A DNA stretch of 58,489 nt from Desulfofustis glycolicus DSM 9705 (GCF_900130015.1 NZ_FQXS01000027.1:1-58489), one strand, 5' to 3'. Positions 44,778 to 54,444 are shown, counted from the stretch's first letter. The notes: generated by a model not told the origin, from the letters alone. Translations and numbers: made by a program.

Positions 44778-45887
44778 TCAACGGCCGTTTCGCATGCGAT
44801 CCCGAATATCGAGATAGAGGCGGCGATCCAACTCGACTAGGGGCGCCAGCACTTCCTGGAACTCCGGATGGGTATGGTCGAAGAGCGGTGGAGCGGCGGA
44901 GCGGTTGAGCACGCTTTTTCGCGGTGGACGCCGCAGGTGGTAGCAGGCCAAAAATCGATCGACAAAAAGAGGATACGCTTCGGTCAGACCAATGGCGCGA
45001 AACAACGAGAGGTTGCGGCGGGCCTGCTGGAGATCGGCGGAATTCGTGCGGCCCGGCTGATGGTCCAGGAAATATCTGGTCTGCCCGTTATCGAGAAAAG
45101 CCGCGCCAAGATCGTCCAAATCGGAAACGAATCGTTGCACGGCCGCCGGTTCCGAAAAATCCAGGCCGGCCAGCCGACAGCCAAGGTCGTGGATGACCGG
45201 ATTGCGTTGTTTGAAATAATTGTCAGCTGAGTGAGTGGCAGTCTCGATCAGCCAGTTCAGATGGGAGTGCAGCTGGGCATAGGGCTCTCTGACAATGGTC
45301 AGCAGGTCCGCCCGACCCAGGTCGAAACAGCTTTTCCAGACACCGACCGCCAGATGTCCGGACAGGTAACGGTTCTGTTTCTGCAGCTGGGCATAACGAC
45401 TGCGCTCGGTCAACTCCAGATGGGCGACAACGCCATCACGAGCAAGCAGCGAGCAGGCCAGCGTATTGAAAGAGGTGCCCGCGGTTTTCGGGATATGCAT
45501 GAAGAAAATATTCCGGCCCCGATAGCGCAGCGGCCAGAGTGAGCGCAACCGGTCGGCGATCCTGCGCAAGCCTACCGGCTCCTGGGTTCGGGTCGACACG
45601 CGAAGCAGGGCCGGCATCGTGCCCGGCACAACGATCTCGAGAACCTGACCGTCATCGGCGCCGGTCTCGTTGGCCAGCGTGAACTCGAAGCCGCAGCGTC
45701 CGCTGCGATGGATCCCGAGCGCCACCAGGTCTTCACGGAATCGGTCGGCTGTCGTTTCGGCCACCACCCGGCCACCAAGACGGCAGTGCAGACGGACCGG
45801 CCGATCGGGCCGAAACCTATGAAAACACCAACCGGACAGATAATTGGCGTTGACGCGATCGATGGCTATCTTGTAGAAGGGGTTCAT
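44778..45887 (-). CDS. sulfotransferase-family protein
   Basis: 369 aa. Residues 1-85 form a beta-rich N-terminal module (LSGWCFHRFRPDRPVRLHCR, RCGFEFTL) found on various glycan-modifying enzymes. The catalytic part begins with the PAPS-binding 5'-phosphosulfate loop FMHIPKTAGTSFNTL (about residue 133-147); a 3'-phosphate-type segment LLTIVREPYAQLHSHL follows at about 220. It probably sulfates a polysaccharide. The ribosome-binding site at ATG 45887 is weak. The gene stands alone between repeat copies D and E, which are in direct orientation. Confidence 0.85.
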   Translation of the reverse strand: MNPFYKIAIDRVNANYLSGWCFHRFRPDRPVRLHCRLGGRVVAETTADRFREDLVALGIHRSGRCGFEFTLANETGADDGQVLEIVVPGTMPALLRVSTRTQEPVGLRRIADRLRSLWPLRYRGRNIFFMHIPKTAGTSFNTLACSLLARDGVVAHLELTERSRYAQLQKQNRYLSGHLAVGVWKSCFDLGRADLLTIVREPYAQLHSHLNWLIETATHSADNYFKQRNPVIHDLGCRLAGLDFSEPAAVQRFVSDLDDLGAAFLDNGQTRYFLDHQPGRTNSADLQQARRNLSLFRAIGLTEAYPLFVDRFLACYHLRRPPRKSVLNRSAAPPLFDHTHPEFQEVLAPLVELDRRLYLDIRDRMRNGR

Positions 45888-45980
45888 GTCGGTGTTGTGT
45901 CGATCCCTGTCGGGCCGGAGCAAAGCGGCTGGAGACCGCCCGGCACCCCCTTTTGTAGCCAATGATGATCTGCAAGTAAA

Positions 45981-46124
45981 GGGGAGCTTGAAAAATTCGG
46001 TATTTCGTTCAAGATCGAGGTGCACAAGAAAATTTTGCCGCAGGCGTATACACGATATTCCGAGGATAAAATGTGATTGGGCAACGATGAGATTGGGCGT
46101 AATGACAATTTTTCAAGGTTCCCC
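45981..46124 (+). repeat. ~143-bp palindromic intergenic repeat, copy E
   Basis: Best-preserved copy: terminal arms GGGGAGCTTGAAAAATT and AATTTTTCAAGGTTCCCC, inner arms AAGAAAATTTTGCCG and CGAGGATAAAATGTG, apex CGTATACACG. Its right end lies 14 nt before the GTG start of uvrC, next to the ribosome-binding site, and its left end is 93 nt upstream of the sulfotransferase start codon. Confidence 0.87.
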
Positions 46125-46138
46125 AAAGGAACAAATCG

Positions 46139-48022
46139 GTGACTAGTAGCGCTGACCGCCGCCCACCTTCCAGGCTCAACCAGGAATACCTCACCACCGT
46201 ACCGCACGCTCCCGGGGTCTACCTGATGCTCGACCGCAGCTCTGCGGTGCTCTACGTCGGCAAGGCCAAAGATCTCGCCAAGCGTCTTGCTTCCTACGTC
46301 CATTTCTCCGGCCCGGCAACGAGTAAAACGGCGGTCATGCTCAGCCATGTCCGCAGTGTCGATCTTCTCATCACCCATACCGAGAAGGAAGCCTTGATTC
46401 TCGAGGCGTCGCTGATCAAACGCCACCATCCGAAATACAATATCATTCTGCGCGACGATAAAAGCTATCCGCTGATAAAAGTCACCGTTCAGGAATCATG
46501 GCCGCGGGTCTTCATGACCCGCCGCAAGAAAAAAGACGGTGCTCGCTATTTCGGCCCCTATTCCTCTTCCTCGGCGATGTGGTCGACCCTGCGCCTGCTG
46601 ATGACCATGTTTCCCCTGCGACGTTGCAAAGGCAGCGAGTTACGGCCACGCCGCCGGCCCTGCCTCAACTATCAGATGAACCGGTGCCTGGCACCCTGTG
46701 CCGGTAAAGCGGATCACCAATCCTATCTCGACATGGTCGGCAAGGTCGTGTTGTTTCTCGAAGGCAGGAACCACGACCTGGTCAAGGAATTGCAGCAGGA
46801 AATGCACGCCGCTGCCGATGCCTTGGCTTTCGAACAGGCAGCCCTGCTGCGCGACCGGCTCAACGCGGTCAAGGCGACACTTGAAAAACAGCTGGTCGTC
46901 TCACAGGCCGACCGGGATCGTGACGTTTTCGGGTTTGCCCGGCACCAGACCTCGGTCGCCGTGGTACTGCTCGTCGTCCGTGGAGGGGTCGTTACCGGCA
47001 CGCGGCGGTTTACCCTCGACGACCCCTACGGTGACGATCCGGTCATCCTCGCCCAGATTCTCAAACAACTCTACGACGAGCAACTGCCTCCACCCGGCGA
47101 ATTGTTGCTCCCCTTTGGTATCGATGATCAAGCGCTGATCACCGAACGGCTCGGTGATTGCGCCGGGCGCACGGTCACCGTTTCCGTTCCCCGGCGAGGC
47201 ACCGGCCGCAACCTGGTCATGATGGCCCAGGCCAACGCCCGCCAGCTTTTCGAAGAGGCGGGCAGCAAGCTGCGGAGTTGGCAGAATCTGGCCCAAACCA
47301 TGGTCGACAAGCTTCACCTGGAAGCCCCGCCTCAATCGATTGAATGTCTCGACATTTCAACTATCAGCGGCACCAACGCGGTCGGTTCCCTGGTCCGCTT
47401 CTCCGACGGCGAACCGGATACCGCCGGATACCGACATTATCGCATCACCGGTGTCGACGGTCCCGACGATTATGCGATGATGAAAGAAGTGTTGCAGCGT
47501 CGTTTCAAACGTGCTGTCGAGAAAGACGATCTGCCCGACCTGTTCATGGTCGATGGCGGACGGGGCCAGCTGGGCATCGCCGAAGCGGCGTTGCGCGATG
47601 TCGACCGCAACACTGGGGTGACCCTGCTGGGCATCGCCAAGGAACGGGAGCAGGAAGGGGAGAAACTCTATCGTGCCGGCCGAAAGAATCCGATCATGCT
47701 GCCGGCGCACAGTCCGGTTCTGCTGTTTTTGATGCGGGTCAGGGATGAAGCGCACCGCTTCGGAGTGACGACGCACCGTTCGCTGCGGCGCAAACAAGCC
47801 CTTTCCTCCCGGCTCGATGCAATACCGGGGGTCGGTGCTGCCAGGAAAAAGAAATTGCTCGGCAGGCTCGGCAGCGTCAAACGTATCGCCGCGGCTTCCC
47901 TTGAAGAAATCGAGGCCGTCGACGGTATCGGTCCCGAGTTGGCCCGCATTATTTTCGCCTCTTTCAGAGAGGAGGAGGCCCCCCCGCCACCAAAGCAACT
48001 TCCCGTTGACACAGCTGATTGA
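46139..48022 (+). CDS. uvrC: excinuclease ABC subunit C
   Basis: 627 aa. GIY-YIG nuclease domain at 20-100 (APGVYLMLDRSSAVLYVGKAKDL), Cys-rich segment PCLNYQMNRCLAPC (about 180-195), UvrB-binding UVR motif (about 205-240), RNase H-like 5' nuclease domain (IECLDISTISGTNAVGSLV, LFMVDGGRGQLGIA, HRSLRRK) and C-terminal helix-hairpin-helix repeats (IPGVGAARKKKLL, VDGIGPELARII). It makes both incisions in nucleotide excision repair. GTG start 46139 with AAAGGA upstream. Its 3' end overlaps convergent rsmE by 59 nt. Confidence 0.96.
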   Translation: MTSSADRRPPSRLNQEYLTTVPHAPGVYLMLDRSSAVLYVGKAKDLAKRLASYVHFSGPATSKTAVMLSHVRSVDLLITHTEKEALILEASLIKRHHPKYNIILRDDKSYPLIKVTVQESWPRVFMTRRKKKDGARYFGPYSSSSAMWSTLRLLMTMFPLRRCKGSELRPRRRPCLNYQMNRCLAPCAGKADHQSYLDMVGKVVLFLEGRNHDLVKELQQEMHAAADALAFEQAALLRDRLNAVKATLEKQLVVSQADRDRDVFGFARHQTSVAVVLLVVRGGVVTGTRRFTLDDPYGDDPVILAQILKQLYDEQLPPPGELLLPFGIDDQALITERLGDCAGRTVTVSVPRRGTGRNLVMMAQANARQLFEEAGSKLRSWQNLAQTMVDKLHLEAPPQSIECLDISTISGTNAVGSLVRFSDGEPDTAGYRHYRITGVDGPDDYAMMKEVLQRRFKRAVEKDDLPDLFMVDGGRGQLGIAEAALRDVDRNTGVTLLGIAKEREQEGEKLYRAGRKNPIMLPAHSPVLLFLMRVRDEAHRFGVTTHRSLRRKQALSSRLDAIPGVGAARKKKLLGRLGSVKRIAAASLEEIEAVDGIGPELARIIFASFREEEAPPPPKQLPVDTAD

Positions 48023-48740
48023 ACAGCGCGTGCAAAGCGATAACCGCCGTTTCGACCCTGAGAATACGCGGACCAAGGGATACCGGTGAAAATCCGGATT
48101 GTACCAAGCTGCCTACCTCGTAATCGTTCCAGCCGCCCTCCGGTCCAACGGCCACCAACGTCAGCCCCGGTTCCGGCCGATAACAATCGAGCGGACCAGG
48201 CGCGTCTCCCGGATGGGCCACCACCAATTGTTTGTAACGACGGATGAGTTGCGGCAATTCGTCTTCGATAAAAGGCCGGAATCCGCGATGCACCGTCACC
48301 AGTGGCAGCATGGTATCGACGGCCTGTTCCAGTCCCTGGAGCAACAGCTGACGCCGATTCTGCTCATCGAGTACCGATGCATCCCAAAAACTCTTCTCCA
48401 CCCGGTGCGCATTGAGCAGGTACAGGCGGCCAATACCGAGCGCGGCAAGCTGGGTAAGGATGCGCTTGAGCATAATCGGCCGTGGCAACGCCAATAGCAC
48501 GTCAATAAGGGGCGCCGAAGGCGGCTCGCCCTCCAGCACAACCGTTGCCGTTACCGACCGTGGCCGGCTCCGCCGCAGTTCTTTTATCGTGCCATGACCG
48601 ACTTTTCCGTTTATTATCCCTATTTTGATCAAATCGCCAGGACGTGCCCGGAGAACGTCGATAATATGATCGGCCCGCCGGCCGTCGAGCCTGACCTGGC
48701 AATCGTCAATCTCATCTGCTTCGAGTAAAATGATGTTCAT
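47964..48740 (-). CDS. rsmE: 16S rRNA (uracil1498-N3)-methyltransferase
   Basis: 258 aa SPOUT-class methyltransferase. N-terminal PUA-like part (HIIDVLRARPGDLIKIG), then the knot domain with LLALPRPIMLKRILTQLAALG, VAVGPEGGWNDYEV and LGPRILRVETAVIALHAL, the SAM-binding trefoil knot. ATG 48740 gives the family-like MNIILLEADE start. The last 59 nt run antisense to the end of uvrC; both reading frames are intact. Confidence 0.95.
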   Translation of the reverse strand: MNIILLEADEIDDCQVRLDGRRADHIIDVLRARPGDLIKIGIINGKVGHGTIKELRRSRPRSVTATVVLEGEPPSAPLIDVLLALPRPIMLKRILTQLAALGIGRLYLLNAHRVEKSFWDASVLDEQNRRQLLLQGLEQAVDTMLPLVTVHRGFRPFIEDELPQLIRRYKQLVVAHPGDAPGPLDCYRPEPGLTLVAVGPEGGWNDYEVGSLVQSGFSPVSLGPRILRVETAVIALHALFNQLCQREVALVAGGPPPL

Positions 48741-48806
48741 CGCGGTTTCTTTCCGGCAGCCCCCCCGGTTCACTCCTGTCTTGGCAGCAGGCAGCTGCGG
48801 TCCATT

Positions 48807-50069
48807 ATGAGACTGGCATACAACACCGTGCAGCTATTGTCGGCACCACTGCTCCTGCTCGCGCTGCCTGTGTTGCTCTGCCGACCGAGCAAACGCCGGA
48901 AACTGCTGCAAAGATTTGGCAGCGGCCTGCCCGGACCGGGTGCATATTCAGGCCGAGTCATCTGGATTCACGCCCTCTCAGTGGGCGAGGTAACGTCCGC
49001 CCTGCCCCTGGTCCGCGCCCTTCGCTCAGAACTGCCGCACGACACGATTATCTTTTCCGCGACGACGACCAGTGGCTGCGACCTGGCCGAGACACGTGTC
49101 GCACCCTTCGTTGATAACGTCATCGCTTTTCCCGTCGACATTTTGCCGGTTGTCAGACACTTTATCAAGCGAATTGCTCCCGATCTGTTCATCCTGGTCG
49201 AAACCGATTTCTGGCCGAACCTGCTCTACGAGCTTTCTGCCGCCTCTGTTCCGGCGGTTTTGGTCAACGGTCGGATATCGGCACGCTCGATGCGATCATA
49301 TCAAAGATTCGCACCGCTCTTTCGGCCATTGTTCAACAAATTCGATCTTCTCTGCATGCAAACGGCCGCCTCCGCCGCTGCAATGCGGCAACTCGGGGTC
49401 GCGCACGACAAAGTGCGTACACTGGGGAATCTCAAGTGTGTCGTCCCGGAATCTGACCGGGCACCGGGCTCTCAAGCTCCGCCGGCTCTTTCCGGACGAT
49501 CGCCTGAGCAGCTGCTCATTCTCTGCGGTTCGACGCACCCCGGCGAAGAAGAGATGTTGTTTGCCTGCGGCCAAACGCTGGCACGCCGGCATGACATTCA
49601 CCTGGCGCTTGCCCCTCGCCGGATTGAGCGCAGCGGGGAGTTGCTCCGGCTGGCCGCTCAATTCGGTCTTTCGGCCACGTTACTGACACAGCGGTCTACC
49701 GCCGGCACTGCGGTAACGATCATCGATACCATCGGCGACCTGGCCGCTCTCTATGGCTTTGCCGACATCGCCTTTATCGGCGGCAGCCTGGTGCCGGAGG
49801 GCGGGCACAACCCGCTCGAGGCCGCGCGCGAAAGCTGCCCGATCCTGTTTGGACCGCATATGGAGGACTTTGCCGAAATCAGCGACGAATTGCTGGCCTG
49901 TCAGGCGGCCTTCCAGGTTCGGGACGAAAAAACACTGCTGACAACCCTCGAGCAACTGATCCAGTCTCCCGATCTGCGCCGCACCACCGGCCTGCGCTCC
50001 CTGGAGTGCGCACGGCATCAGGGCAATGTCATCGATTCGCACCTGGCTCTGATCAGGGAACTGCTGTGA
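48807..50069 (+). CDS. waaA: 3-deoxy-D-manno-octulosonic acid transferase (Kdo transferase)
   Basis: 420 aa. Adds Kdo to lipid IVA, the first core step of LPS, which shows a Gram-negative envelope. N-terminal membrane anchor (about 1-25), then IWIHALSVGEVTSALPLV, ETDFWPNLL, LVNGRISARSMRSYQRF, and in the C-terminal GT-B half STHPGEEEMLF and FIGGSLVPEGGHNPLEAA. All are canonical WaaA motifs. The stop overlaps the comEC start (GTGA). Confidence 0.95.
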   Translation: MRLAYNTVQLLSAPLLLLALPVLLCRPSKRRKLLQRFGSGLPGPGAYSGRVIWIHALSVGEVTSALPLVRALRSELPHDTIIFSATTTSGCDLAETRVAPFVDNVIAFPVDILPVVRHFIKRIAPDLFILVETDFWPNLLYELSAASVPAVLVNGRISARSMRSYQRFAPLFRPLFNKFDLLCMQTAASAAAMRQLGVAHDKVRTLGNLKCVVPESDRAPGSQAPPALSGRSPEQLLILCGSTHPGEEEMLFACGQTLARRHDIHLALAPRRIERSGELLRLAAQFGLSATLLTQRSTAGTAVTIIDTIGDLAALYGFADIAFIGGSLVPEGGHNPLEAARESCPILFGPHMEDFAEISDELLACQAAFQVRDEKTLLTTLEQLIQSPDLRRTTGLRSLECARHQGNVIDSHLALIRELL

Positions 50070-52600
50070 AGGCCCTGCTCAAGACCTGCAACGCCAACCT
50101 GCTCCTTTGCCTCACCCTGCTGCTGGCCGCCGGCATCGCCTCTCGCAACGCTTTGGCCGCTGTTCCCTTGGCCATGCCGTTAGCGTTGCTGGCAACACTG
50201 GCCCTGACGGCCTGGCTGACACGGCGGGAAACGATCGCCATCGTACTGCTCTGCTGTTGCTTTTTTCTGCTCGGCAGCCTGCGGGGCAACCAACACGAGA
50301 CAAGAAGCGTCATTCCGGCGTCTATCAGAACACTCGCCGAGGCCGAAGCGGACGTCGTTATCGTCGGTCGGCTCGCCGCCTTGGTCGCCGATAACGGTCT
50401 GGTCAGCAAAGCCCTGATCGATGCCTATCACTTCAAGGAGACTTCAACAGAACTCCTTCAGCCCACCCGGGTCCGATTGCTGCTACGCCTCAAAGACAGC
50501 TGGCCGGAAAGCATTTTACCGGGCGATACGCTGGCCGTTCGTGCCCGGTTGCGCCTGCCGTCTGTCGGCTCAATCCCCGGAGGGTTTGATTATAGCCGCT
50601 ATTTGGTCCGCCAGGGCGTTGCCGCCATCGGCTCGGTCACCTCACCGCTGCTGATAGCGCCGATCTTGACCGAACCGGCCGCAGACGGTCATCAGTGGCG
50701 CTACCGGATCGAGCGGATCAGGGCGAGTATCGGCGCGCACCTCCACGCCCTGCTTGACCAACCCGCCGCCGGGCTTTATCGGGCCCTGCTGATTGGAGAT
50801 CGGAGTACCATAGCAGCGGACCTTACAGAGTCCTTCAAAGGATCAGGCGTGGCGCATATTCTCGCTATCTCGGGCATGCACCTCGGCCTGCTCGGTTTTT
50901 TCATCTTCCAGGCCATCTCCTGGCTGCTGCGCCGATCCGAATATCTGATCCTGCGCCTGGATATCAAAAAAATTTCGATGCTGCTCTGTCTGCCTCCCCT
51001 CCTGTTCTATACACTGCTGGCCGGTGCCCAGCCGCCGGTGGTGCGCTCGTTCATCATGGCCCTCTTTATCGTTGTCGCCCTCGCCACCGACCGGCTGAAA
51101 TCCCCCCTTACCACTCTGGCCGGCGCGGGGCTGGCGGTTTTGTTCTACGATCCGCTCTCCCTGGAAGACGCCTCGTTTCAACTCTCTTTTTCAGCCGTGG
51201 CGGCCATCATGCTGCTCGTCCCGCAGTTGCTGCAACGACTTGGAGCACCCGCACGAGAGTCCTCCGTTATCGGGCGTCTGCTCTGGTGGCTGCTTGGCGC
51301 CGTCGCCGTCACCATTGCCGCAACCATCGGCACGATGCCGTTCTTGCTTTATCATTTCAACCGGATCTCAACCGTTTCCATAGCCGCCAATCTGATCATC
51401 GAGCCACTGGTCTGCCTGTGGGCCATGGTATTCGGCTTTCTGGCTCTACCGCTGCAGGTCGTCAGCCTGCCGGCCGCCGACCTGCTGTTGCACATCGGCA
51501 GCTGGGCGTTGGTTGCCGCCGTTGCCGCTGCCCGGTTCTTCTCGTCAATCCCGTTCAGCTCTCTCTGGCTCCCGTCTCCGACTCCGTGGATCATGGCCCT
51601 CTATTTCACCTTCCTGGTGATCTGGCTTGCTCCGCCCCCCGGCACGCTTGGCCGACGCCGCCCGCTGCTTGGCTTGCTGTTCTGCTGCTGCCTGCTGGGT
51701 CTGTTTTGGCCGCTGACCCCGCTGGCCAACAGCTTCAGGGAACAGGACCGGATTACGATCCTCGATGTCGGCCATGGAAATGGCGTTCTGATCGAGCTTT
51801 GCGACGGGAGGAATGTGCTCATCGATGGCGGTTCCCGGAATTCTCCCGATTTCGACTGCGGCGCCGCGCTGATCGCACCATATCTGTGGCATCGGGGTAT
51901 CGCCCGTCTCGACGACATCATCATTTCGCATGCTGATGCCGATCACTATAACGGGATTCCGGCTCTACTCGACCGATTTGCCGTAGATCGTCTCTGGCTT
52001 CCCTATCTCGATGCCGGCAAGCCCGGCTATGCAGAACTCTGTCGAATGGCCGGACAACGCGAAGTCGCCATCATGTTTCCGGATAGCGGCACGTTTATCG
52101 AAAACCAAGGATACCGGTTTATCGCCGTCGGCACGGCAACCGGCGCCCCGGCAGTGCGCCGCTGGGTCGATACCGACAATGCAACCGAAGACGACAACGG
52201 GCTGGTAGTGCTCCTGCAAACTCCCCGACTGTCAATGCTCTTTCCCGGTGATATCGGCACGGTCAGGGAACAAGAACTGCTGACGGCCCGGGAACCGATC
52301 CGCGCCCAGCTGATGCTTGCTTCGCATCATGGCTCGGTGACGTCGAATTCGCCGGTCTTTCTCGCTGCTGTCGCCCCGAGCCACCTGATTGTTTCCTCCG
52401 GGGATCGGGCCGGTGCCCTGTTTCCCTCACAATCGCTCCGCTCTTTCGCGCAACAAAACGACACGACGCTCTTGACCACGGTGGATCACGGCACCATTGT
52501 CATCGCAGCCACGACGGATGGATATCGGGTTCAAGCCTTTAAAAACGGGCAGTGGACGTTCAGTGGATCGGGCCAGGATGGTGCGATCACACCTCGGTGA
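50066..52600 (+). CDS. comEC: ComEC/Rec2-family DNA-uptake channel protein
   Basis: 844 aa. N-terminal helices and DUF4131 region (1-200), the Competence domain with about eight membrane helices (ALLIGDRSTI, GVAHILAISGMHLGLLGF, AGAQPPVVRSFIMALF) and a C-terminal metallo-beta-lactamase domain (about 560-844) with ILDVGHGNGVLIEL, SHADADHYNGIPALL and LMLASHHGS. It is thought to carry single-stranded DNA across the inner membrane. The GTG at 50066 overlaps waaA's stop. The 3' end overlaps convergent pilT by 14 nt. Together with PilT it suggests natural uptake is possible. Confidence 0.94.
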   Translation: MKALLKTCNANLLLCLTLLLAAGIASRNALAAVPLAMPLALLATLALTAWLTRRETIAIVLLCCCFFLLGSLRGNQHETRSVIPASIRTLAEAEADVVIVGRLAALVADNGLVSKALIDAYHFKETSTELLQPTRVRLLLRLKDSWPESILPGDTLAVRARLRLPSVGSIPGGFDYSRYLVRQGVAAIGSVTSPLLIAPILTEPAADGHQWRYRIERIRASIGAHLHALLDQPAAGLYRALLIGDRSTIAADLTESFKGSGVAHILAISGMHLGLLGFFIFQAISWLLRRSEYLILRLDIKKISMLLCLPPLLFYTLLAGAQPPVVRSFIMALFIVVALATDRLKSPLTTLAGAGLAVLFYDPLSLEDASFQLSFSAVAAIMLLVPQLLQRLGAPARESSVIGRLLWWLLGAVAVTIAATIGTMPFLLYHFNRISTVSIAANLIIEPLVCLWAMVFGFLALPLQVVSLPAADLLLHIGSWALVAAVAAARFFSSIPFSSLWLPSPTPWIMALYFTFLVIWLAPPPGTLGRRRPLLGLLFCCCLLGLFWPLTPLANSFREQDRITILDVGHGNGVLIELCDGRNVLIDGGSRNSPDFDCGAALIAPYLWHRGIARLDDIIISHADADHYNGIPALLDRFAVDRLWLPYLDAGKPGYAELCRMAGQREVAIMFPDSGTFIENQGYRFIAVGTATGAPAVRRWVDTDNATEDDNGLVVLLQTPRLSMLFPGDIGTVREQELLTAREPIRAQLMLASHHGSVTSNSPVFLAAVAPSHLIVSSGDRAGALFPSQSLRSFAQQNDTTLLTTVDHGTIVIAATTDGYRVQAFKNGQWTFSGSGQDGAITPR

Positions 52601-53669
52601 AATCTGACGGCGGTTTGCGCAGGAATTTGAGAAATTTTGCTTTTTCGATCGAATTGGAATACGCATCGTCGGCGCTGATCATCTTCTTTTCGAGAAAATT
52701 CATTATGGCATCGTCCATGGTCTGCATACCGTATTTTTTCCCGGTCTGCATGGATGACAGGATCTGATAGGTTTTCCCTTCACGAATCAGGTTGCGTACC
52801 GCCGGTGTCGCAATCAATATCTCCAGAGCGGCGACACGCCCTTTGACATCAGTTCGTTTAAAAAGGGTCTGCGAGACGACCGCCTTCAGTGCGTCAGCCA
52901 GGGTCGAACGGACCTGCCCCTGCTGGGTTGCCGGAAAAATCTCGATGACGCGATCAACCGTTTTCATGGCGTTCAACGTATGCAAAGTGGCAAAAACCAG
53001 ATGTCCGGTCATCGCCGCTTCCATGGCCAGTGAAATCGTCTCCAGATCGCGCATCTCACCGACCATGATTATGTCGGGATCCTCACGCAGGGCACCACGC
53101 AGTGCCTGGGCAAACCCTTTGGTGTGGGTGCCGATCTCCCGATGGTTGATCAGGCATTTCTGACTCTTATGGACGAATTCGATCGGGTCTTCAATGGTCA
53201 GTATATGGTGCTTGCGGACCTTGTTGGCCTCGTCGACGATAGCGGCCAGCGTCGTCGATTTACCGGAACCGGTCGGACCGGTAACCAACACGAGTCCTTT
53301 CGGTAGATGGGCGAGACGGGAAATAACCTTGGGCAGACCCAACTGCTCGCAGGTTAAAATCTCACTGGGAATTTCTCGAAAAACCGCACCGATCCCATAC
53401 TTTTGTTGGAAGAAGTTACAGCGATAGCGGGCCAGGCCGGGGATTTCATAACCAAAATCGATATCTCCCGTTTCCTCGAAGACCTTGATCTTATCTTCAG
53501 GGCAGATCTCGTAAAGCATGGTCTTGAGTTCATCGTTGCTCATCTTCTTGAACTTGACCCGTTCAATATCACCGCGAATTCTCAGGACCGGCTGCTGGTC
53601 GGAGACCATATGCAAGTCCGAGGCACCTTCATCGTTCATCAGTTTGAAAAATGCATCGATTTGTGCCAT
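52587..53669 (-). CDS. pilT: type IV pilus retraction ATPase PilT
   Basis: 360 aa. N-terminal PAS-like domain (GASDLHMVSDQQPVLRIRG), Walker A GPTGSGKSTT at about 137, Asp box EDPIEFVH, Walker B IIMVGEMRDLETI, His box TGHLVFATLHT and a PilT-like C-terminal part. It powers pilus retraction for twitching and DNA uptake. ATG 53669 has AGAGGTG upstream. No other pil genes are near. Confidence 0.95.
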   Translation of the reverse strand: MAQIDAFFKLMNDEGASDLHMVSDQQPVLRIRGDIERVKFKKMSNDELKTMLYEICPEDKIKVFEETGDIDFGYEIPGLARYRCNFFQQKYGIGAVFREIPSEILTCEQLGLPKVISRLAHLPKGLVLVTGPTGSGKSTTLAAIVDEANKVRKHHILTIEDPIEFVHKSQKCLINHREIGTHTKGFAQALRGALREDPDIIMVGEMRDLETISLAMEAAMTGHLVFATLHTLNAMKTVDRVIEIFPATQQGQVRSTLADALKAVVSQTLFKRTDVKGRVAALEILIATPAVRNLIREGKTYQILSSMQTGKKYGMQTMDDAIMNFLEKKMISADDAYSNSIEKAKFLKFLRKPPSDFTEV

Positions 53670-53728
53670 GCCTTCACCTCTTTACAAGCTGATATGATAA
53701 TAAATCAACGTCAGAACGACTCTTCAGG

Positions 53729-54439
53729 CTACGGTGACTCGACCTGTGCCATATTGCCTTCGGTAACGTTTTGTTTGATATAATCGACAACGTCACTGGA
53801 TTCATCGAAAATCTTGAACAATTCGAGATCGCACTCGCCGATCAGGCCGGCCGCCAGTTGATTGCCTTTCACCCATTCGATGAGGCCCGTCCAGAAGGAA
53901 GATCCGACCAGGACGACGGGAAACGGTTTGACCCGTTCAGTCTGAATCAGCGTGATTGCTTCGAATAATTCGTCGAGTGACCCGAAACCACCCGGCATAC
54001 AGACAAAAGCCGACGAATATTTCATAAGCATTACTTTTCTAACAAAAAAATATTTGAAATGTAAAGGGAAATTGGCATAGGGGTTGGGCACTTGCTCGTG
54101 TGGCAGACTGATATTGAGACCGACGGATATACCACCGGCTCGATTGGCACCTTTATTGGCGGCCTCCATGATGCCCGGCCCGCCACCCGTTACCACGGCG
54201 AAGTTTGCCGCTGCAAGCTCATAGGCTATCTTTTCAGCCAACTGATACCAGGGATGATCCTGTTTAACCCGGGCCGAACCATAGATGGTCACCGCCGGAA
54301 TATCGATCGTCGAAAGCGCATCAAAACCATCGACGAACTCTGCCATGATCCGGAACATCCGCCAGGAATCACCGACAAGTGTATTGTCCAGGACATATTT
54401 CGGCTCACGCCTGATTCTTCTTCTCTCTTTGCATTCCAT
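53729..54439 (-). CDS. LOG-family (TIGR00730) Rossmann protein
   Basis: 236 aa. Nucleotide-binding Rossmann fold with ITIYGSARVKQDHPWY-type start (VTIYGSARV), VVTGGGPGIMEAANKGA, and the signature PGGFGSLDELFEAITLIQT. The family includes cytokinin-activating phosphoribohydrolases (LONELY GUY) and uncharacterised nucleotide hydrolases. Ser replaces the common Thr in PGG-x-GT. It starts 5 nt after the stop of the gene upstream (GGDEF-like/TPR), implying co-transcription. Confidence 0.88.
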   Translation of the reverse strand: MECKERRRIRREPKYVLDNTLVGDSWRMFRIMAEFVDGFDALSTIDIPAVTIYGSARVKQDHPWYQLAEKIAYELAAANFAVVTGGGPGIMEAANKGANRAGGISVGLNISLPHEQVPNPYANFPLHFKYFFVRKVMLMKYSSAFVCMPGGFGSLDELFEAITLIQTERVKPFPVVLVGSSFWTGLIEWVKGNQLAAGLIGECDLELFKIFDESSDVVDYIKQNVTEGNMAQVESP

Positions 54440-54444
54440 AACGA

